A stretch of 32,200 nucleotides of DNA from Patescibacteria group bacterium (GTDB taxonomy: Bacteria > Patescibacteriota > Microgenomatia > JACPZF01). The notes beneath the pieces were generated by a model. The model had not been told where the DNA came from. It ran no database searches and saw nothing but the letters and a program-made list of their open reading frames with translations. The position numbers and the translations under genes are program-made. Positions 7,322-14,259 of this stretch are shown in pieces (within the stretch, counting starts at the first letter, position 1; every line of letters begins with the position of its first letter). The stretch is taken from the NCBI GenBank assembly GCA_023484305.1, contig JAMDAL010000001.1, positions 1 through 32,200 of the forward strand. Reading direction: 5' to 3'.

Positions 7322-8302
7322 CTATGTCGTCCTTTCTAGAATTCGTTTATTACTAAATACCGCAAAGGACAATAAAATACCCCCGGTGTAGTAACCAATT
7401 ATCCATACGAGATCGCCCCATTTGTCCTGAAAGATTACGGATAGATTTTTGTCATTGTACATGGTCTTAATTCCTAATGTTGCAAATGCAAGTCGCTCAT
7501 AATGTTTCTCAACCGAACTTTCCTCCAAGGCATTTCGAAGTGTTTCATAGGTTTTAAATTTTGTGATAACCCCTTGTTGCTGGGTTTTGGTCATATGCAT
7601 GCTATTAAAAAATCCTCCGGGAATTTGGTTATCAGGATCCATAGTATCGCCGATTTGCGGGATAACAAGAACGATCAGTAACCATATAACAAATCCAACA
7701 ATAAGCGCATTCGGAAGATTTTTGAAAAGAAGCGACAATAACGCCGAAAGACTATAGAAAAACATGAGATAGATATAGGAAAAGATAAATGCCAGAAAAA
7801 GTTTTACGAGTTCTAGAGGTAAAAACACCACGTGTCCGACGCCGGTAATGGCAATCATTATAAAAAGGACAATCAATCCAAGTAGTGAGGCGAGTAATAA
7901 GCTGTTTCCCAGGATTTTGCCAAAGATGAATGATAACTTGCTCACCGGCCGACTCAATAAAAGTTGCAGAGTATTATTCCCTTTTTCCTTGGCAATACTA
8001 ATGTAACCCAGGATAATACCAATAATGGCACCGATGATTTCAAGGTACTCAATGGTGCCACGAAGCATCTGGAGGGGAAAATATTGTGGTTTTTCCAAAA
8101 CCGCCCCTGTTTGACCTAAAGCATGGAGCTGCGCGATAGCCGCATTATATTGCGCCACCTGTGACTGAAAATTAAATCCGGCTACCAGAAGCGAAACCGC
8201 AGTCAAAAACAGGAGAAAAACGACGAGCGTTACAAACAATACGTTTTTTATGGCATCGCTATATTCTTTTTTGGCGATAATCCAAACCGCTCTGTTATTC
8301 AT
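7322..8302 (-). CDS. ABC-2 family transporter permease, second subunit
   Basis: The ABC-2/NosY-type permease begins with an amphipathic segment (VWIIAKKEYSDAIKN), has a large extracytoplasmic loop after the first helix and then five hydrophobic helices, with the last near the C-terminus. A stretch of SIAKEKGNNTLQLLLSRP is the conserved cytoplasmic motif of this family (E-x-G-T-x-xLLLS-P). I choose the ATG at 8302, which overlaps the stop of the upstream permease by eight bases; ATG 8314 and 8341 are alternatives. It pairs with the next permease and the ATPase at 9268-10011. NosY-type exporters move lipids, peptides or drugs, or serve in gliding and copper-protein maturation; the cargo here is unknown. 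Confidence 0.82.
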   Translation of the reverse strand: MNNRAVWIIAKKEYSDAIKNVLFVTLVVFLLFLTAVSLLVAGFNFQSQVAQYNAAIAQLHALGQTGAVLEKPQYFPLQMLRGTIEYLEIIGAIIGIILGYISIAKEKGNNTLQLLLSRPVSKLSFIFGKILGNSLLLASLLGLIVLFIMIAITGVGHVVFLPLELVKLFLAFIFSYIYLMFFYSLSALLSLLFKNLPNALIVGFVIWLLIVLVIPQIGDTMDPDNQIPGGFFNSMHMTKTQQQGVITKFKTYETLRNALEESSVEKHYERLAFATLGIKTMYNDKNLSVIFQDKWGDLVWIIGYYTGGILLSFAVFSNKRILERTT

Positions 8303-9251
8303 AGATTTTGTCATTGGTGACGGCATACCGTACGAATGCATAAAAACTTAGTACCATAACTAGGAGATAATACAAAAGGAGCAAAAGAACCGACGAAGCA
8401 TTTTTAATAATCGTGGTAGAAAGAGGAAGAGATTGAAACTGTTTTTGCGTTTCCAAAAGAGACTGTGCAAGTGCGGTATATTGCTGTTCGATAGAAATAG
8501 GTGCAAGAGCCGTGTGCATGAGCGTAAAAAAGGGACCCGTAGGAGTGACAACCGCAATATTGGTTGGGTTTAACAAAGCAACTGGATTTTGGCCCGTAGT
8601 AAGTTCAGGGAAAATGAAGGTAACTGCAATCCAAACAATAACCGGCACCAGTAATGCGAGCGACTCCGTATCAAAAACAATTGCCGCCCAGAGGCCGATC
8701 ATGGCAAAGATGAGCATATAAAAAAACGAAACAAAATAAAACAAAGCTAACTTCTCTGTTTCCAGAAGTGACAATTGTTGATGAGGGATAAAATATGAAG
8801 AAATAACGCTGATGAGAAACGTGATGAGGACAATTGAAAAAAGGGCGATAGTAATCCCTATGATTTTCCCGAGGATGAAAGTTTTTTTTTCGACTGGTTT
8901 GGAAAAAATTAACTGGATGACTCTTGATTTTCGTTCCCTGATGAATGCTCGATGTCCCATGACAATTGCCATGAGCGAACCGATCAGAAAAATATAGATA
9001 ATCATATTACGGAAAATGGCAAGAGCCGGAATCCCGATAAACGGATTAGGAGGAATCTGGGTTACCCCCGCATGTTGTAAACTCAGAACGGATGCTTTAT
9101 AGATGGCCAGAATGGTAGTTTTTGTGGTCCAGCCAATATAGCTTGAAAATAAGGTCATTAAAAGGAATACTCCCAAAAGAAGAATAAAGGTGCGTTCGCG
9201 GATCAAGACGCGAAGTTCGTTTGCGACAATAGCTGAAAGTTGTTTTGCCAT
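8295..9251 (-). CDS. ABC-2 family transporter permease, first subunit
   Basis: A 318-residue ABC-2 permease with an N-terminal amphipathic start (IVANELRVLIRERTFILLL), first helix, a large loop of about 60 residues, and five further helices. The RKSRVIQLIFSKPVEKKTF motif (about residues 107-125) corresponds to the cytoplasmic coupling segment seen in the paired permease. The two permeases are related in layout and probably form a heterodimer. It lies 16 bases downstream of the ATPase gene and overlaps the following permease, so the three genes are one operon. Confidence 0.83.
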   Translation of the reverse strand: MAKQLSAIVANELRVLIRERTFILLLGVFLLMTLFSSYIGWTTKTTILAIYKASVLSLQHAGVTQIPPNPFIGIPALAIFRNMIIYIFLIGSLMAIVMGHRAFIRERKSRVIQLIFSKPVEKKTFILGKIIGITIALFSIVLITFLISVISSYFIPHQQLSLLETEKLALFYFVSFFYMLIFAMIGLWAAIVFDTESLALLVPVIVWIAVTFIFPELTTGQNPVALLNPTNIAVVTPTGPFFTLMHTALAPISIEQQYTALAQSLLETQKQFQSLPLSTTIIKNASSVLLLLLYYLLVMVLSFYAFVRYAVTNDKIYE

Positions 9252-9267
9252 AGCATATATTTTGTGA

Positions 9268-10011
9268 TTACCATGCGCTTTTTATTTCCATCTGCACGTA
9301 TATTTCTTCTAATGAAACCTCGCTGGGAAATCGGCGGAGCGTATTATCTAAGGTATCTTTATAAATAAGTTTTCCATGATTTAAAACGCCAATTGAAGTG
9401 CATGTTTTTGCAACTTCAGATAACAAGTGAGTATTCATGAAGATGGTTAAATGCTTTTCTTTATTGAGCCGGATAATAATCTCGCGTAGATTTTTAATAC
9501 CAAGGGGATCAAGTCCTGAGGTTGGTTCATCAAGAAACAGGATTTTGGGTTCGTGAATAATTGCCTGCGCAATGCCAATCCGTTGACGCATTCCTTTGGA
9601 AAACTCACCGAGTTTTTTATTCTCAATACCGTGAAAGTCTAAAAAATCAAGAACCTCTTCAATATGTTTCCTGACATCATGCACACCCGATAGTCTTGCA
9701 AAGAAGCTTAGATTTTCAAATGCAGTTAAATTATTGTAAAACGTCACGTTCTCTGGCAGATACCCAATTTGTTGTCGAACCTGCATACTTTGCTTGACCG
9801 TGTCATATCCCGCAACCGTTGCTGTACCAGAAGATGGTTGCATCAGGGTGGTAAGAATATTGATCGTTGTCGTTTTCCCCGCGCCGTTATGCCCTAAAAA
9901 TCCAAAAATCTCTCCTTCATACACCTCTAGATCTAAATTGTCTAAGGCATTGTGGGAATTATAGGAATGACTTAAAGACTTCGTCTCAATTACGGGATTG
10001 TTGGTATTCAT
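9268..10011 (-). CDS. ABC-2 type exporter ATPase (NosF/CcmA class)
   Basis: A 247-residue ATPase with Walker A GHNGAGKT (40-47), GYLPEN at the Q-loop position with Glu in place of Gln (common in the NosF/CcmA/DrrA class), signature FSKGMRQR (137-144), Walker B ILFLDEP (157-163), D-loop SGLDP and His195 in the switch. The SKGM signature and the single-domain length place it with ABC-2 exporters. It is the first gene of a minus-strand operon with two permeases and a small anchored protein. TATAAA on the minus strand ends 12 bases before the start and could be its -10. Confidence 0.93.
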   Translation of the reverse strand: MNTNNPVIETKSLSHSYNSHNALDNLDLEVYEGEIFGFLGHNGAGKTTTINILTTLMQPSSGTATVAGYDTVKQSMQVRQQIGYLPENVTFYNNLTAFENLSFFARLSGVHDVRKHIEEVLDFLDFHGIENKKLGEFSKGMRQRIGIAQAIIHEPKILFLDEPTSGLDPLGIKNLREIIIRLNKEKHLTIFMNTHLLSEVAKTCTSIGVLNHGKLIYKDTLDNTLRRFPSEVSLEEIYVQMEIKSAW

Positions 10012-10178
10012 GCTTTTATTTTATTTATAGAAGATGGGAATAAAATGAAAAAACATTTAGTTCGTTTTTGTCCTGTCCTGCTTTTTCATTATATGGGGTT
10101 CAAAACATCTATCAAAAAGTGGGTGTTTAAGCCTGTCGAAAAATGCAACGTGGAGAAGAAGGTCTTTTTAGTTTTATA

Positions 10179-10853
10179 TTATAAGTCTTTCCTTCGTTCG
10201 CTAAATTCTTTTTTATCAATTTCCCCACGAGCATAACGCTCTTTGAGAATATCAAGAGGGGTTTTATCGTCTTTGCTTTGTCCGGATCGGGATAAATACC
10301 GAATTAAAACAACCACTACGAGAATGAGAAGAATCCAGAAAATAATCATAGATATCCATCCGAAAAGACCAAAACCTCCCCATCCACCCATCATATTATT
10401 CCAACCACTATAACCCATCATAGGATTTCCACCTCCTCCCATCATCTGCATCATGCCCATCATCGGCATAAAGCCAGTGCCCTGTGAGGAAGTATCGCAA
10501 CCACTACCACGTTTACCCCAAGCAATATGCATTTGTTCCTCGCCTTGTTCTCCCATCATTCCCTTCATCATTTCATTCATGGCAATATGTCTTGAGGTAT
10601 CTCCAATGGCTTGACCCATAAAGTATTCGCCAATTTTTTCAAAATCTACGTCTTTAAGCTGTGAACAAGTAGTTTTTTTGTTGTTTAAGTCATCTAGAAA
10701 CCTTTTGCCCTCCTGTTCTTCTTGCTGCTGGCTTTGGATTGTGGCATTATCGGGAGATGAACTTGAAAAACCCATCATCCCTTGAGCAAAAACAGAGGAT
10801 GGTAAAATTGTCAAACTAGTAAACAGAACTAAAAACAAAACCATTTTTTTCAT
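10179..10853 (-). CDS. Met-rich membrane protein with C-terminal SHOCT domain
   Basis: A 224-residue protein with a cleavable signal peptide (hydrophobic residues about 5-20, cut after VFAQ) and an acidic Gln/Glu-rich helical part with two Cys (about 62 and 119). Then comes a Met/Gly/Trp-rich segment (GFMPMMGMMQMMGGGG and on, about 127-158), one transmembrane helix (about 163-186) and a cytoplasmic SHOCT domain (PLDILKERYARGEIDKKEF, about 198-216). SHOCT is a short helical oligomerisation module. Clustered Met is typical of Cu(I)- or Ag(I)-handling proteins, so metal sensing or binding outside the membrane is a reasonable inference. The start is ten bases after the stop of the ThrRS-editing-domain gene, making it the last gene of the PadR operon. 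Confidence 0.72.
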   Translation of the reverse strand: MKKMVLFLVLFTSLTILPSSVFAQGMMGFSSSSPDNATIQSQQQEEQEGKRFLDDLNNKKTTCSQLKDVDFEKIGEYFMGQAIGDTSRHIAMNEMMKGMMGEQGEEQMHIAWGKRGSGCDTSSQGTGFMPMMGMMQMMGGGGNPMMGYSGWNNMMGGWGGFGLFGWISMIIFWILLILVVVVLIRYLSRSGQSKDDKTPLDILKERYARGEIDKKEFSERRKDL

Positions 10854-10863
10854 AGGTTTTAAA

Positions 10864-11256
10864 CTATAAATCTTTAAACACTTTTGCTAACGATGGACCA
10901 AGCACTTGAATTGAAAACTCATAAAACTGGCCAAAAGGCACAATGTGCACAGTTAAATTCATTTTTAGCTTTTCGCCCATTTTCTGTATCAGATCATTTG
11001 CGGTTTCCGGATCGGATTTACTATTTGAAAGGTGAGCAAAAGAATGGAGAATTACTGTACTCGTATTATTTTTATTTGCTAGCCATTTAATGTTCCCGAC
11101 AGCTTTATCGACCACATCGTTCTTATCTTTGTCGGTTTCTTCTACATGGATAAATATAACTAGAGAGTTATCAAAACTCACCTTTTCTGTTTCAGGAGAG
11201 TCTGAACTATATGGCTTATACCAAAAACTTTTTGTGTGAAACATTAACAGCTTCAT
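10864..11256 (-). CDS. Stand-alone archaeal-type threonyl-tRNA synthetase editing domain
   Basis: A 130-residue protein corresponding to a complete archaeal ThrRS N-terminal editing domain (tRNA-Thr_ED, DTD-like fold) without any synthetase. Visible family features are MKLLMFHTKSFWYKP at the N-terminus, an FIHVEE strand, AVGNIKWLA, the signature HSFAHLSNSK (about residues 71-80), VPFGQFYEF (about 106-114) and LGPSLAKVF near the end. The archaeal domain hydrolyses Ser-tRNAThr; its structural relatives remove D-amino acids from tRNA. The position of the catalytic Lys in Pyrococcus (PFGYYKAF) appears to be Tyr here, so chemistry or specificity may differ. The start overlaps the DUF302 stop by four bases. 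A trans-editing role is inferred. Confidence 0.75.
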   Translation of the reverse strand: MKLLMFHTKSFWYKPYSSDSPETEKVSFDNSLVIFIHVEETDKDKNDVVDKAVGNIKWLANKNNTSTVILHSFAHLSNSKSDPETANDLIQKMGEKLKMNLTVHIVPFGQFYEFSIQVLGPSLAKVFKDL

Positions 11257-11639
11257 ATTTTACTTCTATCTATAATTCCTCTAATAATTTCATCAACTTC
11301 TCTAGGTAAAGAACCTAAGTTTGCCTTAGGGAAAAATTGAGGCAATATGATAGGTCGCATACCGGAAATATAAGTTTTACCGCCCTTTTGATAGACATTT
11401 ATCTTGCAAGGAAGACAAAGACCTATCTTTAGATCAGCCTGTAAAGCATTGTAGGCATTTTTAGCGTTGCATATCTCAATAATTTTGAATGGCTCAATCG
11501 TAAAACCTTTTTCAGCCAAAGTTTTCGTAACATCATGGGTATAAAGCACCCGAAATCCAGCCTTTTTTGTTTCCTGCTCCACTATGGCAACCGCATCTTC
11601 AAATGATTTTTCCGTAGTTACTGTATAATCAAAATCCAT
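11253..11639 (-). CDS. DUF302 family protein
   Basis: The 128-residue product matches the small alpha/beta DUF302 domain: DYTVTTEKSFEDAVAIVE near the N-terminus, then FKIIEICNAKNAYNALQAD, GLCLPCKINVYQ (with a CLPC pair) and a C-terminal helix. The start at 11639 has a good AAAGGAG five bases upstream; an in-frame ATG at 11654 does not. DUF302 proteins often sit beside sulfur-relay, redox or metal genes, but the activity is not established. Here the CxxC and another Cys (EICNAK) could be redox-active. It lies 16 bases downstream of the DsrE-like gene and overlaps the next gene by four bases. Confidence 0.8.
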   Translation of the reverse strand: MDFDYTVTTEKSFEDAVAIVEQETKKAGFRVLYTHDVTKTLAEKGFTIEPFKIIEICNAKNAYNALQADLKIGLCLPCKINVYQKGGKTYISGMRPIILPQFFPKANLGSLPREVDEIIRGIIDRSKI

Positions 11640-11655
11640 AAATTCTCCTTTCAAA

Positions 11656-11979
11656 CTAAAATGTTAATACTTTATCGCTTGTTGCAACCAGAGAATATAA
11701 ATCTGCAATCCCACCTTTGGGACAACTTTTACTGTCTTGCTGGTGGCGCATATTCATGCATGTACCACATGCGATGAGTTCAGCTTTTTCTGCCTGTAAA
11801 AACTTATCAACCTGTTCGTTTAGATTAAATTGTTCCTGATTTACTTTGTCATACTCCACCGCTTCACCTAAAAGAAACATTCTGACTTCATCGCCTTTTG
11901 TTAAGGCTAGATTTGCTAACCTAAAAGCATTCCAGTTGGTTTCTAAATTTTTGGTAGAAAGAATTATTGATAATTTCAT
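11656..11979 (-). CDS. DsrE/DsrF-like sulfur-relay family protein
   Basis: A 107-residue DsrE-fold protein. It starts with KLSIILSTKNLETNWNAFRLANLAL, has VRMFLLGEAVEY in the second strand, and carries the family active-site region ACGTCMNMRHQQ followed by SCPKGGIADLYSLVATSDKV. Proteins of this family accept and pass on persulfide sulfur, or belong to peroxiredoxin-like groups of unknown role. Three Cys (about residues 72, 75 and 85) are available. Start and stop overlap or abut its neighbours (four-base overlap with the PadR stop), so it is co-expressed with a regulator and DUF302. A role in sensing or detoxifying reactive sulfur is inferred. Confidence 0.83.
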   Translation of the reverse strand: MKLSIILSTKNLETNWNAFRLANLALTKGDEVRMFLLGEAVEYDKVNQEQFNLNEQVDKFLQAEKAELIACGTCMNMRHQQDSKSCPKGGIADLYSLVATSDKVLTF

Positions 11980-12344
11980 ACCGGTTGACTCTTTTTGTAA
12001 CCCTCTAAAAACCTATGGATAAGTTTATCTGTTCGGGTAAGGGAGCTTGCTGCTGACTTTAAGAAGTCTTTTCCTTCCTGAGTAATGGTATAAGTCCTTC
12101 TGTCTGGACCTGAATCATTTTTCTCCCAATCGGATGTTACCCAATCATCTCTTTCCATTCTTCGTAAAGTCCTGTATAAATCGCCAATATCCACTTTTTC
12201 ACCGCAATGTTTTTCTAAATCCTCCATAAGTCCATATCCATGAGAGGAACCTTTTGAAAGGAGAAGTAAAATACACGGCTCAATAAACCGTTCAATATTG
12301 CCAAAATCCCTTGACCGAAAAGAACAGCCACAAGTTCTGCACAT
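11976..12344 (-). CDS. PadR-family transcriptional regulator with N-terminal Cys cluster
   Basis: A PadR winged-helix protein: FIEPCILLLLSKGSSHGYGL (helix 1-2), DIGDLYRTLRRMERDDWV (recognition helix and wing), GPDRRTYTITQEG (wing) and a C-terminal helix for dimerisation. I take ATG 12344 as start because the promoter puts transcription at about 12348; longer in-frame versions run through the promoter itself. The resulting 122-residue protein begins MCRTCGCSF, a CxxCxC cluster preceding the wHTH that is not part of the standard PadR fold. It could bind a metal or respond to thiol oxidation. As first gene of its operon it is likely autoregulated, PadR proteins usually being repressors. The IS element lies immediately upstream. 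Confidence 0.85.
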   Translation of the reverse strand: MCRTCGCSFRSRDFGNIERFIEPCILLLLSKGSSHGYGLMEDLEKHCGEKVDIGDLYRTLRRMERDDWVTSDWEKNDSGPDRRTYTITQEGKDFLKSAASSLTRTDKLIHRFLEGYKKSQPV

Positions 12345-12354
12345 ATATGTTAAT

Positions 12355-12383
12355 ATCATATAGCATGACAAATTAAATGTCAA
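12355..12383 (-). promoter_or_regulatory. Promoter and likely operator of the PadR operon (near-leaderless)
   Basis: On the minus strand a consensus TTGACA (12378-12383) is followed after exactly 17 bases by TATGAT (12355-12360). Start ATG 12344 is only ten bases past the -10, so the mRNA is leaderless or nearly so. A near-dyad TGACA-N7-TGTCA (12367-12383) overlaps the -35 and spacer and is a good candidate PadR operator. The transposase reading frame ends inside this promoter (12380). Confidence 0.7.
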
Positions 12384-13390
12384 GTCCTTGTACTGGTCCA
12401 GTACTTCTTGGACTCTAAGTCCTCCTTTAACATAAAAGCCATGGGTGTTAAGTAACCCAAGGCTTGGTGTGGTCTGACTGTATTGTAGTATAACAGATAA
12501 TTAATGAGTTTCTGGTTAAAACTGTGGATATCTTCAAGTTCTTCTGTGTGAGAGTCAACAAATTCCTCTTGAATGGTTCTGTTAAACCTTTCAATAAAAG
12601 CATTGGACTTAGGAGTATGAGGATAGGAAAAATAGTGGGTGATGTTCTTTCTTTTCAGGTAAGAATCAAGTTCTTTTTGAAATTCCAATCCGTTGTCAGT
12701 TTTAACTGCCTTGACTTTAAAAGGAGCTACTAGCTCCAGTTTTTGATAAAAGTCTAAGGCTATGGCACTACTGAGCCCTTTGTAGGAAAAGGCAAAAGAA
12801 AACTTGGAATAGACATCTAAACAAGTCAGAATATATCTTTTTAAACCCAAATCAAATCTGACGATGGTATCAATCTGAAGAAGCTCTCCTGGGCTTTTGG
12901 ACTTAAAGTTTTTGCTTACTCTGTCCTTGTGCCTTCTAATTCTTGTTTTTGCCCATTGAGAGCTGGCATCATGATAAACCCTGCCCAGTTTTAAATAACA
13001 CCAATGGTTTCTGTTAATGATCCTGCCTACTTTAGAAGCAGAAACTAAAGGTAAACCTTCTTTTTCACAGTAAGCATCCAGAAGTATTTTAATCTTTTGT
13101 TTACCAAACCTGCCATTGTGTAGTCTGAGGTTATGAATAAACTCTAGTATCTTTGAGTCTACCAACATCTTTCTAGTAGTTTTAGGTTTGGTTGATAAGG
13201 GGACTAAAGACATTAGGCTACCACCAGACTTTTTTAACTGTCTCTTCCACAAAAAGAGAGTACTTCTGCCTACTTGATAGGCCTCCTTAGTAGCAGTAAA
13301 ACCAAACTGATCATAGAAGGACAAAACTTTCATTCTGAACTTGGCCACATCACTAACAGAATATTGTTGAGAAGAAGAAAAATATTTCAT
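12380..13390 (-). CDS. IS481/IS3-type DDE transposase
   Basis: The protein has an N-terminal helix-turn-helix region (FGFTATKEAYQVGRSTLFLW), a second HTH (about residues 60-130) and an integrase catalytic core (rve). Catalytic acidic residues are visible in QIDTIVRFD, VKTDNGLEF and NAFIERFNRTIQEEF (D, D, E), with the C-terminal YNTVRPHQALGYLTP motif of this superfamily. The single-frame organisation fits IS481 rather than two-frame IS3 elements. I choose ATG 13390 (336 aa); the frame also extends to TTG 13441. It appears intact, so the element may be active or recently active. Its 3' end reads into the PadR promoter. Confidence 0.85.
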   Translation of the reverse strand: MKYFSSSQQYSVSDVAKFRMKVLSFYDQFGFTATKEAYQVGRSTLFLWKRQLKKSGGSLMSLVPLSTKPKTTRKMLVDSKILEFIHNLRLHNGRFGKQKIKILLDAYCEKEGLPLVSASKVGRIINRNHWCYLKLGRVYHDASSQWAKTRIRRHKDRVSKNFKSKSPGELLQIDTIVRFDLGLKRYILTCLDVYSKFSFAFSYKGLSSAIALDFYQKLELVAPFKVKAVKTDNGLEFQKELDSYLKRKNITHYFSYPHTPKSNAFIERFNRTIQEEFVDSHTEELEDIHSFNQKLINYLLYYNTVRPHQALGYLTPMAFMLKEDLESKKYWTSTRT

Positions 13391-13484
13391 GAGGGTAGCA
13401 TAGCCTACTACCCCTTTAAAAAGAAACCTGGTTTTGTCCAATGCGTTTACTTAGAATAGTCCAATATGTATCTGAACTTTTGCA
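12389..13484. mobile_element. IS481/IS3-type insertion sequence (edges tentative)
   Basis: One DDE transposase gene fills the element. Candidate imperfect terminal inverted repeats run inward from 12389 (TGTACTGGTCCAGTAC...TTGGACT) and from 13484 on the other strand (TGCAAAAGTTCAGATAC...TTGGACT); both contain GTxCAG and end in TTGGACT, followed by a shared CTAAGT. I see no clear target-site duplication, so the exact edges are uncertain. If the left edge is right, the last few codons of the transposase are encoded by flanking DNA. Confidence 0.55.
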
Positions 13485-13491
13485 ATTTTTG

Positions 13492-13571
13492 ACCTCATCC
13501 CAACCTTCTCCTAAAAGGAGAAGGTATCTTTATTTTATACCCTCTCCTATCAGGAGAGGGTAGGGTGAGGT
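13492..13571. repeat. Repeat family R4, copy a: two-hairpin dispersed repeat before endonuclease III
   Basis: An 80-base element bounded by ACCTCATCC and GGGTGAGGT. It contains two perfect 9-bp hairpins: CCTTCTCCT/AGGAGAAGG (13504-13524) and CCCTCTCCT/AGGAGAGGG (13540-13560). A related copy in opposite orientation lies at 31683-31759. The first hairpin plus the T-rich centre may also terminate transcription. Its end merges into TATAAT (13571-13576), six bases before the ATG of endonuclease III. Confidence 0.8.
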
Positions 13572-13576
13572 ATAAT
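13571..13576 (+). promoter_or_regulatory. -10 element at the repeat edge, leaderless start of endonuclease III
   Basis: A consensus TATAAT starts at the last base of the R4 repeat and ends six bases before ATG 13583. That puts the transcription start at or next to the A of ATG. No consensus -35 is present in the repeat. Confidence 0.45.
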
Positions 13577-13582
13577 TTAGTT

Positions 13583-14230
13583 ATGCCAGCCAAAGACCAC
13601 ATCCCGGAAATTCTTAAAATTCTTCACCAAAAATATCCCCATGCCAAAATTGTTTTAAATTATTCCAACCATTGGGAACTTTTGGTGGCAGTGGTTTTGT
13701 CCGCACAATGCACGGATAAAAAAGTCAACGAAGTAACTGCTAAACTTTTTCAAAAATATCCCAAATTTGAGGATTATGTCAGGGCAGATTTAAAGGTTTT
13801 TGAAAGCGACATTCGCTCTACTGGTTTTTATCATAATAAAGCAAAAAATATTTTGGCAGCTGCAAAAATTGTCAAAGAAAAATTTGGCGGAAAAGTTCCC
13901 GACAAAATGGCAGACTTAATCAGTCTTCCCGGAGTCGCCAGAAAAACCGCCAATATTATTTTGGGAAATGCTTTTAACATTGTGGAAGGGATTGCGGTTG
14001 ACACTCATGTGGGGAGAGTTTCCCAAAGACTGGGATTAACCAAAAACAGCGATCCGGTGAAAATCGAAAATGATTTAATGCAGCTTTTGCCAAAAACGGA
14101 ATGGTTTAAATGGAATTATATGGTGATTGATTTTGGAAGAGAAATTTGCGACGCCAAAAAACCGTTATGCGGCCAATGTCCTCTTAACAAACTTTGCCCC
14201 CTTGCTTTTAATATCAAGGTCCGCAGATAG
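13583..14230 (+). CDS. nth: Endonuclease III (DNA glycosylase/AP lyase)
   Basis: The 215-residue protein is a standard-length HhH-GPD base-excision glycosylase that removes oxidised pyrimidines and nicks at the abasic site. The helix-hairpin-helix LPGVARKTANIILG (115-128) carries catalytic Lys121, and VDTHVGRVS (139-147) carries Asp140. Four Cys at 189, 196, 199 and 205 give the C-x6-C-x2-C-x5-C iron-sulfur cluster. ATG 13583 is preferred; a GTG at 13565 lies inside the R4 repeat and upstream of the likely transcription start. It is convergent with tsaD, whose stop is 29 bases away. Confidence 0.95.
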   Translation: MPAKDHIPEILKILHQKYPHAKIVLNYSNHWELLVAVVLSAQCTDKKVNEVTAKLFQKYPKFEDYVRADLKVFESDIRSTGFYHNKAKNILAAAKIVKEKFGGKVPDKMADLISLPGVARKTANIILGNAFNIVEGIAVDTHVGRVSQRLGLTKNSDPVKIENDLMQLLPKTEWFKWNYMVIDFGREICDAKKPLCGQCPLNKLCPLAFNIKVRR

Positions 14231-14259
14231 CCAAAAACTTTTAGGTCTTTTGGAAATTT

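Noticed and set aside
10045-10236. 63-codon plus-strand frame between the ABC-2 ATPase and the SHOCT gene
   Set aside because: It runs antisense over the SHOCT C-terminus, has no Shine-Dalgarno and no domain; the spacer is more simply the upstream region of the ABC-2 operon.
12380-13441. Phage integrase or integrative element
   Set aside because: The DDE motifs and C-terminal NTVRPHQALGY are those of IS transposases; there is no tyrosine or serine recombinase and no tRNA attachment site.
13492-13571. Possible CRISPR or tRNA-like structure at the R4 hairpins
   Set aside because: There are only two different stems, no regular spacers and no cloverleaf or TTCGANTC loop; the second copy at 31683 identifies it as a dispersed repeat.
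14231-14259. Bidirectional terminator between nth and tsaD (CCAAAA...TTTTGG then T-rich)
   Set aside because: The stem is only six pairs with a long loop and little GC, so it is too weak to call.
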